Shown here: positions 32,058 to 43,285 of the stretch, piece by piece | How positions within the stretch are numbered: position 1 is the stretch's first letter | Layout: every line of letters starts with the position of its first letter | NCBI GenBank assembly: GCA_037178975.1 | Contig: JASJZH010000001.1 | Span: 4,696,501-4,760,500, forward strand | Reading direction: 5' to 3' | Length of the DNA stretch: 64,000 bases | Source: Oscheius tipulae | Lineage: Eukaryota; Nematoda; Chromadorea; Rhabditida; Rhabditidae | Translations under genes and position numbers: made by a program | The notes under the pieces: model-generated | Databases searched by the model: none | What the model was told of the DNA's origin: nothing | What the model saw: only the letters and a program-made list of their open reading frames with translations

Positions 32058-34934
32058 ATGTCAGGCTCCTCTTTGGGCCTAATTCTCTCAAGTCTGACCC
32101 TGGTGGTCGCTCTCGAACCTCCCATCAACTACTGTCTTCTTGGACCTGTGCCGGCGGAAAAGGATCTCGACAATGGCATGATACTACCCTTAAGTTACAA
32201 GGTTTTCCATACATAATGCATTTTAATTCTTCATTTTAGATAGAAGGAACAGTCACAGATTGGCTGAACCAAAAGACATCCTATTTCACCGAGACCTCTG
32301 TCAATGGAGCAAAAGCACTGTCAATGATGTCCAAAGACATGAAAACAAGACTGGTCCAATTGGAAACGGAGCGTTATTCTGTTAACAACAGTTCGTTATT
32401 CATCTTTCGTCGACAAATAAGGTTTAGCTCACTGTCTTCTGGAAAAGGACCTCGACCCTTTCAATCTGACCGCGATTGCCAGAACTTATCTTAACGTAAC
32501 TGACTCATCTTCAATATCTGCCGTCGTGGAGAACATTCTTAACTTTTCGCACAAATTCAAGGGTATTCTGAATGTGAGTTTAGGAGTTTGAGCCTGTTTA
32601 TCGACGGAACTCATCGGGATATTGTACACAAAACTTCTGAGTTGATCGAAAAGGACGCGAGGTGACGAGGTTGCAATGTTGAAGCTTTCCAACTTAGACA
32701 TTCTTCGAATATTTGGTTTTTTTTTGTAACACTAGGACTGAGAAGAACGGCTAAATAACTTTTTCGAGCAGGGTTTCGACAGAGCAAGCTTAGCTTTTCA
32801 CGCGGCGCGCAACGTTTCGCATCCACCGCAAATCGCAACAAAACGAAATGAAAGGGACTGCTTAAGCTGTTGCAAGGTTTACATTAGTCTTGAATAGGAC
32901 TGTCATACCAAAAACGTTACAATATTCTCTTCAGGCAACTGTCATTGTGGCCGGAGTAGAGGGAGTTCGCTGGTACAACTGTATCAACAGTACTGTTACC
33001 AACAAGACTCTTCAGGTAACCATTGTTCCAAAAAGAAAAAATAACTTCCCAAAAGATTGAGGTCGTGTTCACTGACAAGGGCTCTTTACCTCTCCCCGAA
33101 TTCAGCAATCCCCAAATGATGTTCCTTCGTCTGAGCGAGTTTGCTCTCGTAGAGAGTAAGTGTCTGTCACCGACAGTTTATCCAGCAGTTCAGACGGAAC
33201 CAGTACCTTCACCAGCTCCGTCTCCTTATCTATTGACAAAAGAACAACACTAGACAGTCAGGACTCTTCTTTCGATGTAAGGAAAAATCAATCAGTTGAC
33301 AAAATTATTTGTTAGATTCCTGATGGTGTCCTGTGTGATGGGAGAAACTCAACCCCACTCTCGGCAACTTTCCCGGATCCTGTCAATTTGGTCGTTCAGA
33401 TCGATAATGTCACTTACGAGGTACAGTACTTTTAGTTGATATACAGTATTCTGATCAGCTGTTCTACTCCCCGAGGAAAAACCTGGCCGTTGTTCAAACA
33501 GCTAGACTGAACAAGGCAGACATCATCCCCTTCTTTGAACTTCCAGCTGCCGATTCGGCTGAGACTTTTGTACATGACTTCTTCTTAGGTTTCCTCCTTT
33601 GTTTGCTAGCAAACTTCCTATTTAGGTTACGAATACAGTCTGGCCAGCATTCAATGCCAGGCTGTCCGAGAGATAAGTAAGAATTCTAAGGAGGTCAAGC
33701 TGGTTGGAGATAAGATTTCCCTAAGGGGCATCAACGAAATCTTTGGAAATTTGACTCTGTCGTGGCAAGAGTACACCGAGGTATCGATCTTTAGTGTTCA
33801 GATCGAATTTACGAGTGATTGCAGAAGGCGGTTCCAGTTTATCGCGCCCGTGGAACCAATGGAGATGTTCTTCAGTTGCGAAAGAGTGGCAATAGCATCG
33901 AAATCAAGACCTACGCTAATGTATGGCTACAAAAAGGGCTAGATTAGTGTGTTTAGGGACTTCTGAAAGGAAATGTTACAATCACACAGCTGACAACAGT
34001 CGCTACCCCTCAAGTCTTCCAAAGAATTCGTGACTGTTTCGCCAAACAGACAGGAACTAACAGCTCCTTTATGTTCAGTATCAAAGACAGTGAGTTGCGT
34101 AGTCATACAATTTAAAAACACTGTCAGAGTCCATGAAAGATGTTTTGGAGGTTGGAGAAGCTGTGGTCATAAGCTCCTTGGCCACAGCCTTCCGCGATTT
34201 CGGGCTAGAGAACAACCTTCGAGTCAAGGCCATCTTTGTAAGTAAAAAAATTCTAGTAAGCGCAATTTTATTTAAGAGTGAAGATCCAGTTCGTGGTTTG
34301 AACGTATTCTTCAGAATTGCTAACAAGTACGATGTTGTACCGACTGAAACGACTTCGAATTACAATCGATCGGTAAGGTTTAGGGTCAAATACAAGATTT
34401 TCTATCTTTCTTTCTAAGCGCAGTGGTGTCCGCACAATTGCCTGTCACCGAAAAAAGTTAACAAGTTATTTCATGATAAGAGACAAGGGGACAAGCCAGC
34501 TGTGTAGAATTTGGGAAGCGGCTTACCAATTCTAAGCCAAGACTAAAGGGCTGCGAAACTGCCGTCGGCAGCTGATCTTACAAAAGTGTATTAATCTTTT
34601 CAGGTTGAATTGTCAGTTAACGACTTCTTTGAGAAGTTGAGTCAGACGATGAACGGAAAGGATTGGCCATTCAAGGTGAATGATCAATCGTGGACAGCTA
34701 CCAAGTCATCTCTGTCCCGCTATCCACCTCCACCTCCTCCTCCTTCTCCTCCTCCTTTTGTTGGCTATACAGGCGGATCGATGTTCGTTCTTGGGCTCTT
34801 TTCCCTTATCTTCGGAGCAGCAATTGGTTTGTAGAGCACATGATGAGAAATTGCAAGTTTCAGGTGCTGGAGCACTCTTCTTCGTGACTCGAAGACAGCG
34901 AATCTCAACTCTGGCCTATCAGGTCTTTGAGTAA
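32058..34934 (+). CDS. Unrecognised type I membrane glycoprotein
   Basis: I do not recognise the family. Thirteen or more exons join in phase to about 650 residues. There is a signal peptide (MSGSSLGLILSSLTLVVAL), then a large ectodomain with paired cysteine-poor stretches and over ten Asn-x-Ser/Thr sites (NNTHC, NLTA, NVTD, NSTVTNKT, NVTY, NLTLSW). Next are a proline run (PPPPPPPSPPP), one membrane segment (SMFVLGLFSLIFGAAIG then AGALFF) and a short basic cytoplasmic tail ending LAYQVFE. The proline stalk before the membrane looks like a spacer lifting the ectodomain from the surface. Two introns are long (about 32573-32934 and 34376-34603); the second holds a dispersed repeat also present near 53.7 kb. 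The exon near 33185 depends on an internal acceptor chosen to avoid a stop. Confidence 0.7.
34424..34573. repeat. Dispersed repeat, copy 1 (inside an intron)
   Basis: Shares ordered blocks with 53695-53860: TGGTGTCCGCACAATTGCCT, AGAGACAAG-GGACAAGCC-GC, CAATTCTAAGC-AAGACT and CTGCCGTCGGC. It lies in the penultimate intron of the membrane glycoprotein. The orientation is the same in both copies. No open frame of length and no clear terminal repeats. Confidence 0.75.
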
Positions 34935-35424
34935 AACTAAAGGTTGATTGTTTTTGTACCTTGTAAATTCATTCCATGTACACACAAGAATCATTTCAAC
35001 GATGTGAGTCTAACCATAATAACCTACTGGTCGAGATAATAAATACGTGTATTCTGATTACTTCTATTTTTTGTGAAAAGGTTATTAATCCTTTTATCTC
35101 TGAAAATAGTAAAAAAAAACCTGAGGAAGTCTCACAAAACAGGAAAAGTAAAGGGAGTTGTTCGGTAGGCTGCCCCCTTCGCCCGAAAGTTTCCGAAGTT
35201 ATTCCTGAGATTTAGGAAACCCGCGCAAATATTTGAACGAAGTGGGGCGCCTACCGAACTATTATCAAAGCAGGTAATAGAAAACAACTTTTAAAGTGTC
35301 GCCGAAACGCTCCGGCGGGGTAATATTCTGTCTGAAATTCAAATTTATATTGGAATATTTTGTTTGCACTGTTCTCTTTCCCTTTCCTCCTTGTTTTTCC
35401 TTTCCACTCAGTAAGTAATTGCAG
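34935..35424. other. Spacer before MRPL15
   Basis: Contains the 100-bp inverted-repeat element at 35160-35259 and AT-rich sequence on both sides. A pyrimidine tract with ttgcag ends directly at the MRPL15 start codon. Confidence 0.6.
35160..35259. repeat. 100-bp element with terminal inverted repeats
   Basis: Left end GTTCGGTAGGC (35160-35170) is the exact reverse complement of the right end GCCTACCGAAC (35249-35259), and the match goes on with a few changes to about 22 bp (CCCCCTTCG against CGAAGTGGGG). Inside, GTTTCC and GGAAAC form a second inverted pair. It could be a miniature inverted-repeat transposon or a hairpin transcript; no target-site duplication is obvious. Confidence 0.7.
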
Positions 35425-36570
35425 ATGGCACAAAAGGCCCGCTCAGCCACAGAAAGGGCACTCCGACTGGTTGAGAAAGCCTCCCGCGTCCAGCTTCAAG
35501 ATCTTCGCGATAACATCGGAGCCAGGACGACCGGAAGGCAATTGAGGAAAAACAACAACCAGGTTCGCGACAAGTTTCCGTTCCTTGAGCGCTTGAGAAA
35601 GCCAAAGATCGCCCCAATCGTGAATGTGTCGGAAAAACTAATTTCAGGCTGGCCACACACAAGGAGCTCTAGAACGGGCAGCAAAGCCACCTCTAGGCTG
35701 GATTTGGGGCGATTTCTTCAGTCCATGGCAGAGAAAATTCCCCGGCGAAAAGCATTTCAATGCAGATATCAAGTTAGTTCATGTCTTCTTTCCTATAAAT
35801 CAAAAACATCCAGTTTACGCCGCGAATACGTGCCTCTATCGCTGATCGAGCTCTCGCGACTCATCGATTTGGGCTGGATAGACGCCTCGAAGCCGATCGA
35901 CATCGCCGCTCTGTGCCGAACACGCAAATTCAAGATCGAGCCACATCTTCGACAGTGTGGATTCGACTTGACAGCAGAGGTTTGTGCTTTTTTACAATTT
36001 GAAGGCCAAGATATCTTAGGGAGCCGACGGTTTTGCTCACAAAATTGACATCGAGGTGCAGTACGCATCCCAAATCGCCATAGCGGCCATTGAGAAAGCC
36101 GGAGGACGAGTTCAAACTGCCTACTACGATCAGCAATCTCTGGAAGCCGCAGTTGACCCGGCGAGTTGGTTTAGAAAAGGACTCCCAGTTCCGGCTAGAC
36201 GACTCCCGTCGGCAACTCTTTTGGAGTATGTTTTCCACCAATTTTCGCTATAAAAAACTCAAATCAGATACTATCAGAATCCAGTAAATCGCGGCTACTT
36301 GTCCAAAGACGAAGAAATCGAGAATTCACGTCAAAAGTTGGCCATATTGATGGGATATCAGTCGGCGAAAACTTCATTTTCGGAGAAAAAGACACCCAAT
36401 CAGGTTAGCTAGTTTTTCAGATGAAAAAAAAAGGAACTTCTCAGGTATTTTACGGACTGGCACCAGGATCTGTCGTCTCGCTGTCCGATCAGAAGATCTT
36501 CGGTCCTACGAATCCGACTGTCAAGGCCTACTACGAGACGGATCTCCGCAGTGACAAGCAGCTTCCCTAA
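35425..36570 (+). CDS. mrpl15: Mitochondrial ribosomal protein L15 (uL15m)
   Basis: A protein of the large subunit of the mitochondrial ribosome. Five to six exons encode about 300 residues. The L15 landmarks are LQDLRDNIGARTTGRQLRKN near the start, GHTQGA, then the stretch REYVPLSLIELSRLIDLGWI, KPIDIAALC, and EGADGFAHKIDIEVQYAS followed by QIAIAAIEKAGGRVQTAYYD. The mitochondrial C-terminal extension follows with ASWFRKGLPVPARRLP, NRGYLSKDEE and VFYGLAPGSVVSLSDQKI. The usual glycine-rich N-terminal loop is shorter than in bacterial L15, as in other animal homologs. The ATG follows directly after an acceptor-type ttgcag. Confidence 0.95.
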
Positions 36571-36655
36571 ATAGATTTTTTGGTAGGACTTTGTTGAGTT
36601 GTTATATCTTGTTATCAGAGGTAAATTGTTTTTATTTTGCTCAAGAGCCCTGCCC

Positions 36656-36661
36656 TATAAA
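36656..36661 (+). promoter_or_regulatory. TATA box of the saposin-like gene
   Basis: TATAAA in the context CCCTATAAACAG, 98 bp upstream of the saposin-like ATG. Plausible core promoter of a highly expressed secreted peptide; position only. Confidence 0.4.
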
Positions 36662-36753
36662 CAGTGTCGAGTCACCAACACCTGTTGGGTCATCCATTGT
36701 TTGTGTAAAGATAGGAGAGGCTCTCTCTCGGCCAACCTCAGTCTGCCACAAAC

Positions 36754-37078
36754 ATGCGCTTTCTTCTCCTCCTTTTTGTATTAGCTGCATCGATCTATGC
36801 TGGACAGCGATTCCCGTCCCTTTGTGACATCTGTGTCGGACTGATTGACACGATTCAACAGGCTTTGGATCATGGGGAGGATGTCAAAACGGTAGGCAGA
36901 CAGGCAGAATAGACAGAAAATTCCCTAGGCTGTCCACAAGTTCTGTGCCAACGACGTGCCCGATGTTCTGGTGAATGCGTGCGAGAAGATCGTGGCGAAT
37001 TCGTTAGATTTCATTGTAGATTCTCTGAAAGAACACAAACCGGAGAAAGAAATCTGTGCAAGCCTTCATCTCTGTTAA
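36754..37078 (+). CDS. Secreted single-saposin peptide (caenopore-like)
   Basis: Saposin-like peptides of nematodes are mostly gut-secreted and act on membranes, many against bacteria. Two exons encode 96 residues: signal peptide MRFLLLLFVLAASIYA, then one saposin B module with the six cysteines in the family order: CDIC, FCAND, ACEKI, ICAS, and the last in HLC just before the stop. Acidic and lysine-containing helices alternate as in the family. Intron about 36892-36929. Antibacterial action is inferred from family, not seen. Confidence 0.88.
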
Positions 37079-37179
37079 ATCTTTATTAAATATAATCAAC
37101 AGTACTCGTCGAGTTAGTGTGAATGTTAGGCGCGCGGAATATACAGCAAAGCGGGCATGTTTTTGTGTGTTTACAGGAT

Positions 37180-39984
37180 TCAAATCTCCTCGATCTCTAC
37201 GCTGTAACGGAGATTCTTCGCGGCGAACCAACTGTAATAGTTGTCAAACTCGAGGACATCTAAAGTTTTTCGATTTGAAAGGATATCTCCGATAAGACTC
37301 ACAATTTCCGGGTGTCTTGGCCACAAAGTGGTCGGAGATGGGAACGCTGGTGCATTCCAGACCTGTAATAATGATTTGAGAGATTTCCAGACTGGAATAG
37401 TTAGGAATCAACCTCTTCCGAACTAAGGAAAAGAGCTCTGTCCTGACAAAAAGTTCTCTCTTGAACTGCAGATCTTGTACCCGAAACGTGATTGGACAAT
37501 TCATAACGCGTGAAATCTTTACCGTTCAAGACGTTTGTGGTGGACTCTGCGACGTTTGTTTGTCCTTACCCACGGACCAAAAACGTAATTAATTTTAAAA
37601 GAGAGAGAACAATTTTTTCTTGAAAAAGTAGAATAACTTGTGTTTGGTAAAGTAATAAAGCAAAGTCAAACTGATAGGCAAAGACCTACGGATATAGGGA
37701 TAAACAGTCTCCATTTCGGAGAGGTTCTCAGCGTGGGCGGACGAGTCGAAGTAGATTTGGAAGCCAATGTCGTCCTCGTCGGTCATGTACTGAAAGTCAA
37801 TCTATAATCCGAACCAATCTCTACTCACCTGCCAGCTGATTTTTGAGGGTTCTTTAATTTCGACAGAAATGAGATGTTTGTCCCCGGCATAGACTGTCGT
37901 CAGCTGATCGTAGTCGGCCATAGCTCGACGAGGATCGACGAAGAAGTTGTCCGGAATGGGCCCAAGGCCGTAGCGGATAATTGAGGGACATTTAGGATCG
38001 CCGTTCTCTTGGTGACGTCCGCCCCAGTGCATTGGCCAGGCGTCGAGATCAACATACTGTGCCAGAGACCATTTCCAGTCAGATTCCGAGGGCATCTCAA
38101 TGAGTCGAGTGATCGATGGGGCCAGAATGGCTGTGATCGAAGAGTAGGCGAGACGAGCCATTTCTGGAGCTCTGGAAAGGGTAATTTGAGAAATAATGTT
38201 TTTTGATGACAAGCTAGCCGCTGCAACCTTGCAAAACTTTTCAAAGCTAGGAAAATATATTTAAGCTCCGTATGTTAGTTCTGAAGCTTAACTCCATCCT
38301 GGTCTGAAGATAATCTCTGCCGCGGAGAGTCATTTTATCGTCTTTTCCAGTTTAAGAGCATCAGTATGAGACCAAACATGCTATAAATTTGGTGAAAAGG
38401 AAGTCTTTCTAGTATTCTCGATAACGTACGCGCATATTCCTTACTCTGGCAAGTCTGCTTTCTCACAGTCTAAAAGACATACCTAATGATGAGAATCTTT
38501 CTCAACACCATGGGATAGTGGTCTTGGAAGAGAGTAATTAAGGTGGTGAAGGAGGAGGCAAACTGCTTGGAACTGAAGTGTGAAGCACTGATGTGATCCA
38601 GATCGAAGACGAGCATCATCTGTTCAAAAGGACGACCGGACTGTCGGGCTCGGCTTTCACATAGCTGGAGACATTTTTCGATAGCGGCTAGAGAGAACTT
38701 GATGTAGTCCAGCGAGGCGACAGATTTCAGAAGACCTTGAACTAGGTATGAGTCATTCGGAAGTTGTTTTACCATCAACATCAGTGTTTCCGAGTAATGA
38801 CATGAGAATTGGACGTCCTTCCTTGTCCGGCAGGATGCCATAGCCACAATACTTTTCGAGACACTAAAATATCCAAATTTCGGACTGTTTTGTTGTACTC
38901 GCTCGCGCCGACACGACCCCGGAGAAATCTCGTCTCTCTGCCAGAGAGGTGAAAAAGAAAGTGCTTTACACCGCGCAGAGAGATGAGAGACAAACATGGA
39001 TTGTGAAAGACCCATGACCTCATAAAATTGCAAATCTTGTTTCGCATCTCGACACGTGATTGTCTCTCCCAAAAGATGTCTATCTCTGCTCGTCGTTCCG
39101 AAAAAGATCGTCTCCCTTTCGTACCTCTGGTGCCTGCCAGTCGGCTATCGTGTCCAGCTCCCAGGCCGTTCTGAAGACGACGTGCTTCTTCAAAGCCTCG
39201 GCTGTCTCGTCAAAACGAAACTCTTTGGCGCGAAGCCATCGGATGAGATAGTTATCGGAGAGACAGTCCAACTGGGGGAGGATCGTCCTGAAAACAGACA
39301 ATGTTTTTCTAAAAACAGGACAAACAAATCAAACACCTTTCGGTCAAGGTCTGACTGACCCTCACTCCGTGTTTAGAACCGTAACCTTGCAACTTCTAAT
39401 TCCATCAGAGAGACACACTTGAATCATTGATCGAAGTCTGTCTCTCTAGGTCTATTCCCGTCTCCCTTCCAAACAGGACAGCTCATTTCTCTTCTCAAAA
39501 CTGAAATTCGGGGGGGGGGGGGGGGGGCTGCCGAGAGAAAACAAAATCACAAGACGTGACTGTGTCCTATATTTCTCGGGGGATCGATCCCCCACAAAAC
39601 TAGTCAGCTGGAGAGATAGTCGATGCGATCACAAAGCTGTGTCAAAAACATGGTGTGTGAGACTGGGACTGAGACTCTGCCAACGACCAAAAGACGGAAT
39701 CTCTACAATCTCCGATGGAAGCAGTGTTTGGATATCTGGGGTGAGGATCGGAAACCTCCACAGGATTCGGGAGCGGGAGAGGAAGAGAGGATACAGAGAG
39801 GTCGGTACTGAAGTGACAAAGAGTATAGGTCAAGTAATAATTGGATAGAGAGTACAGTATATGGGAAGAGAGGATGGTTAGGAAACTGGACAAGAGACTT
39901 GTAAGAAAGGCAGTACCTGAGATCCTTGACTGCCTGTAATTCTTCCTTAGAGATGGGGCTGGTCGGAGCGAGTGCTGCGTGCAT
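37180..39984 (-). CDS. SEC14-like lipid-transfer protein with GOLD domain
   Basis: Cytosolic CRAL-TRIO proteins move or sense phospholipids and tocopherols; those with a GOLD domain work around the Golgi. Parts in order: CRAL-TRIO N-terminal helices (ISKEELQAVKDL, LSDNYLIRWLRAKEFRFDET), the lipid-binding domain (LEKYCGYGILPDKEGRPI, MMLVFDLDHIS, VRKILIIRAPEMARLAYS), then GOLD (YAGDKHLISVEIKEPSKISW, DIGFQIYFDSS, KTPGNYVLEFDNYYSWF). About 385 residues. The N-terminal exon is separated by a 600-bp intron with an 18-bp G run, and the last GOLD exons by a 310-bp intron. It resembles C. elegans CTG-1/CGR-1-type proteins. The stop lies about 100 bp from that of the convergent saposin gene. Confidence 0.9.
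39510..39527 (+). repeat. 18-bp poly-G tract
   Basis: Eighteen uninterrupted G on the plus strand, inside the first intron of the SEC14-like gene (so C-rich in that transcript). Such tracts form G-quadruplexes and in C. elegans need the DOG-1/FANCJ helicase to be kept. Confidence 0.95.
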
Positions 39985-41431
39985 GACTACCAATGCCCCT
40001 CGGTTCCCTGACTTTAGGAGACGCCTCGTCTGTCCCCTCCCACTTTTCGCGCGTCCGCGCACGTCCTTCTCTGCCACCCTCTCCCTATCCGTACACTGTA
40101 GCCTTGATCCAACCCGTTTGCTTTACTAACCTGATGTTCTGCCATTGGGACTAAGGAGAGAGAAGGGGACACCCCATTTGGGCAGATGCCATCTAGTCTA
40201 ACCGACATTTCCGGTTGCGGCACGTGGTAGAAGCAGGGACGGCAATCTTTCGAAACTACGAGAATACGTGTTAAAGGTCGTGGTCCCGTGATAAATATGT
40301 GATCTCTTTCTTCGGACACTGACAGAAGTGTAATGTGGACTGTATTTTGTCTGATCTGTTCGCGGAGAAATAGAGAGTGTTAACCTTGTCGGACAGAAGC
40401 CGATGGTTCCTGGTCAATTAGCAATGTTGCCTGTCCTTGATCTGCAAATATCTCTACTATCTAAAGCGCGATGGTTTCTGTGGAGGATTCTGTCTGTTTT
40501 GTTTATTTGTCCGTGGCCACGAAACTGAAGCGAGTCAATTATGTTGTCTGTCCAGAAGTTTCGTTGTTCGGAAACAGTTATTGCCGAAATTGGATGGCAA
40601 GTAAACGTTAGGTGCTCTCTAGAACTTGGATCTTTTCAGTGAAGCCACTGGGAGTCTTCTGTTACTACGAAGCGGCGCAGCCGCCATTTCAAACTGAAGG
40701 CAGACAAAAGGACGGCTGGTCATAGTAACAAAGAAAAATTTGCTATTTCTCAGTCTAGACATGCGCTGTAGAAAAGCTTAATCATTCGTTTCAAAAACTG
40801 AGCCAGAATCGACAACATGGAAGAAACTTTGATGATGCTGCGGATATATATTTCTATCAGGCAGCATTTTGTGATCAAGAAATTCCTCTCAATCATCTTG
40901 ATAGAACTTTCAGATGTCTTTCAACTCATTCTATACCCTTTATGAGGTCTATATAATGCTGCATCGTAGCTATTATCGTTTTAACTGCTGGTAAATTAGT
41001 TTAGACGCCAAACAGATCTTTCCTGGAAGTATTATTATACCCTTGTACTGAAAAAGACAAAATATAACCAGTTCTTGTTAGTAGGTTTCCTATTCATCAT
41101 ACTTGACATCATTTTTTTGTGTTGCTTATCATCGTTTTTTTTACTTCCCAAAAAACGAAATGATTGTGAGATGGCGTTGCTTTCGGTTTGTTCATTTAGC
41201 AATCGATAAATGCTTTCATCGCCACCGAACCTGGGTATTTCGCATCGAGGCAGTCTTACGGTACGAGAGCTAGCGTCCTGCAGATACGCAGCGCGTTCGC
41301 TGCTTTGAATTACGCGTTTTGAGCCAAGCGCTGAGACTCTCTCTATTTTCAGAACAAAATCCCTTCCCGGACATTTTTTGCCAAATGTTCTTCTCTCTTT
41401 TTCGGATTGCATCAAAACGTTGCTGTTTCAG
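39985..41431. other. Divergent intergenic region, 1.4 kb
   Basis: Between SEC14-like (minus) and cyclin B (plus), the largest gene-free stretch of the middle of the window. 40020-40100 is GC- and C-rich (promoter-like). A small GAAGCGGCGCAGCCGCC palindromic word occurs near 40670 and is like part of the dispersed repeat at 53.8 kb. No coding frame or RNA gene recognised. Confidence 0.5.
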
Positions 41432-42542
41432 ATGATGCGTGATGCGATCGTCCCTCGCAGGGCTTTTGCGAACACTCGCAACACTACTAAAGACGTCAGA
41501 GAGATCAAGGTTTTTTTTTCTAATTTTCAAACAAGAGCTAATTTTAGTCGAATGCTGTGAAGCCACTGAAGCCAACGGCTTCCAAACCGCATCCAGTCGT
41601 TGTTTCACAGCCGGAGATCGTCGGGATCGACCGTGAGTATCAGTCTACCGACTACTCAACCGACATATACGACTATCTGCTCAGTCTGGAGAAGCAGCTC
41701 GTTCTGCCCGAAGGCGGCGTGAACAAGCTCACAATCAAGCCCAAGATGAGAAGTATCCTCGTCGACTGGCTAGTGCAGGTACCGTTACTCATGGATATCA
41801 TACTATTCTACTCATCAGGTTCACAGCCGATTCCATCTTTTCCCCGAGACGCTCCATCTAACCGTCTACCTCGTCGATTGCTGTCTCTCCAAGATGAAAG
41901 TGGAGAAGACGGAGCTGCAGCTCGTCGGCATGGCCTGCATGTTGGTTGCCAGCAAATTCGAGGAGATGTATGTACCGGACATCAAGGACTTTGAGTACAT
42001 AGCCGACAACGCCTTCACCAAGCAACAGATCATGAAAATGGAGATTAAAGTCCTTGACGCGGCAGAGTGGGTCGTTAATCTTTCCTCTGATGTTACGAAT
42101 TTCAGCTATCTGCTGTCCCGTCCTCATTCGATCACGTTTGTCCGATGGCTAGCAAAGGAAGCTGAGACTGCTCCTCGTACACAGTACTTGGCCAAGTACT
42201 TCTCCGAGATGGCTCTGTTAGAGGAAACTTTATCGCATTTCTTGCCATCACAAATCGCTCTACTATCTCTCTACCTGGCCCACGTCGTCGGCAAGAAGGA
42301 ACTGCCTACCCGTCGTTTAGCGTAAGCCTGACTCTTCATCTTTTCTAGCCATTCGTTTAAGAAAGCTCATAGATTGGACCGAAGACGGTGTGACAGAAGC
42401 CTTGTCGATTTTTACGAAGGCAGTTCTACGAATTCATGGACAGGAGAGACTGGCAGCTATTAGAAACAAGTATTCGAGCAGCAAGTTCAGTGCTGTTGCC
42501 AACATTTCCAACGAGGATCTCGAACTCATGAAGAGGCTCTGA
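41432..42542 (+). CDS. cyb: Cyclin B
   Basis: Mitotic cyclin that activates CDK1. About 330 residues. The cyclin box starts with the KMRSILVDWLVQVHSRFHLF motif and continues through LVGMACMLVASKFEEMYVPD and TKQQIMKMEIKVLD; a 39-bp intron with a gtgggt donor joins AAD to YLLSRPHSITFVRWL. The C-terminal fold ends LRIHGQERLAAIRNKYSS. The N-terminus (IVPRRAFANTRN) carries a destruction-box-like RxxFxxxxN at residues 9-17 instead of RxxL. A lysine-rich stretch follows. The start ATG comes right after a tttcag acceptor. NAA38 begins 240 bp downstream. Confidence 0.93.
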
Positions 42543-42782
42543 GCCCCATACGGATTTCCTTCAACTCGTTCTTTCCTGCCAATTTGGCACTTATTTCCGC
42601 TAATCTCAAACTTTCTGTAATATTTAAGAATGCTCACTGTTTGTATAAATAGCTCAAGATCTCACATGTAATTGTTTAACCAATAAACTTGTGAGAGTTA
42701 TTCTTAGAATCCAATTGAGGTTACCTACTTCCATTGTATCGAGAACTCTTTTGGCTGCTTCTAGAATTGTCATCACAGAGAC

Positions 42783-43147
42783 ATGGACAGGGAAAAGGAC
42801 GGAGTTTGCTGGTTCTTGGGAAAATGGCTTGAAATTGAACTGGTTGATGGACGGATCATCACAGGTCTTTTGGCCTGCACAGACAGGGAACCGAACATTG
42901 TCTTGTCCAAGTGAGTTGGATGATCTAAAGCAAAGTATTAAAGAGGAAGACGAATGAATTGATAAAATTTAGGGCAGAGGAGCGTTGGGACCGCTTGGAG
43001 CAGCCTCGACACATTGGTTTGGCGATGGTTGCTCGCAAGAACGTGAAGAAGATTCTTTTGCTGCCGGCTCCACCTGCCTCATTCTTGCAGAGCGTCCAAG
43101 AACAGCCCCCTCCTCCGAGTGATTCCCCAGAAGGTTCAGAAGAATAA
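42783..43147 (+). CDS. naa38: NAA38 (LSMD1), NatC Sm-like subunit
   Basis: A small Sm-fold protein of the NatC N-terminal acetyltransferase. Two exons encode about 99 residues: FLGKWLEIELVDGRIITG and CTDREPNIVLSK make the Sm1 half, and PRHIGLAMVARKNVKKI the Sm2 half; the human protein has LGLAMVPGHHIVSIEV at that place. A proline-rich acidic tail (PPPPSDSPEGSEE) is added. A tcacag acceptor lies 4 bp before the ATG. It sits between cyclin B and the AXH gene, all on the plus strand with short gaps. Confidence 0.88.
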
Positions 43148-43285
43148 AATCATGTTTTGATTCCCAGACTGTCTATTGGACTTGTTTCCAATCATCTCTT
43201 ATCAGTACGAATCGATGCTTCCTGCGCCCTCGGCAGCCCTTTTTGTGAGTTTATCGATGAAACCGTATACATTTCTCAGCAATCC

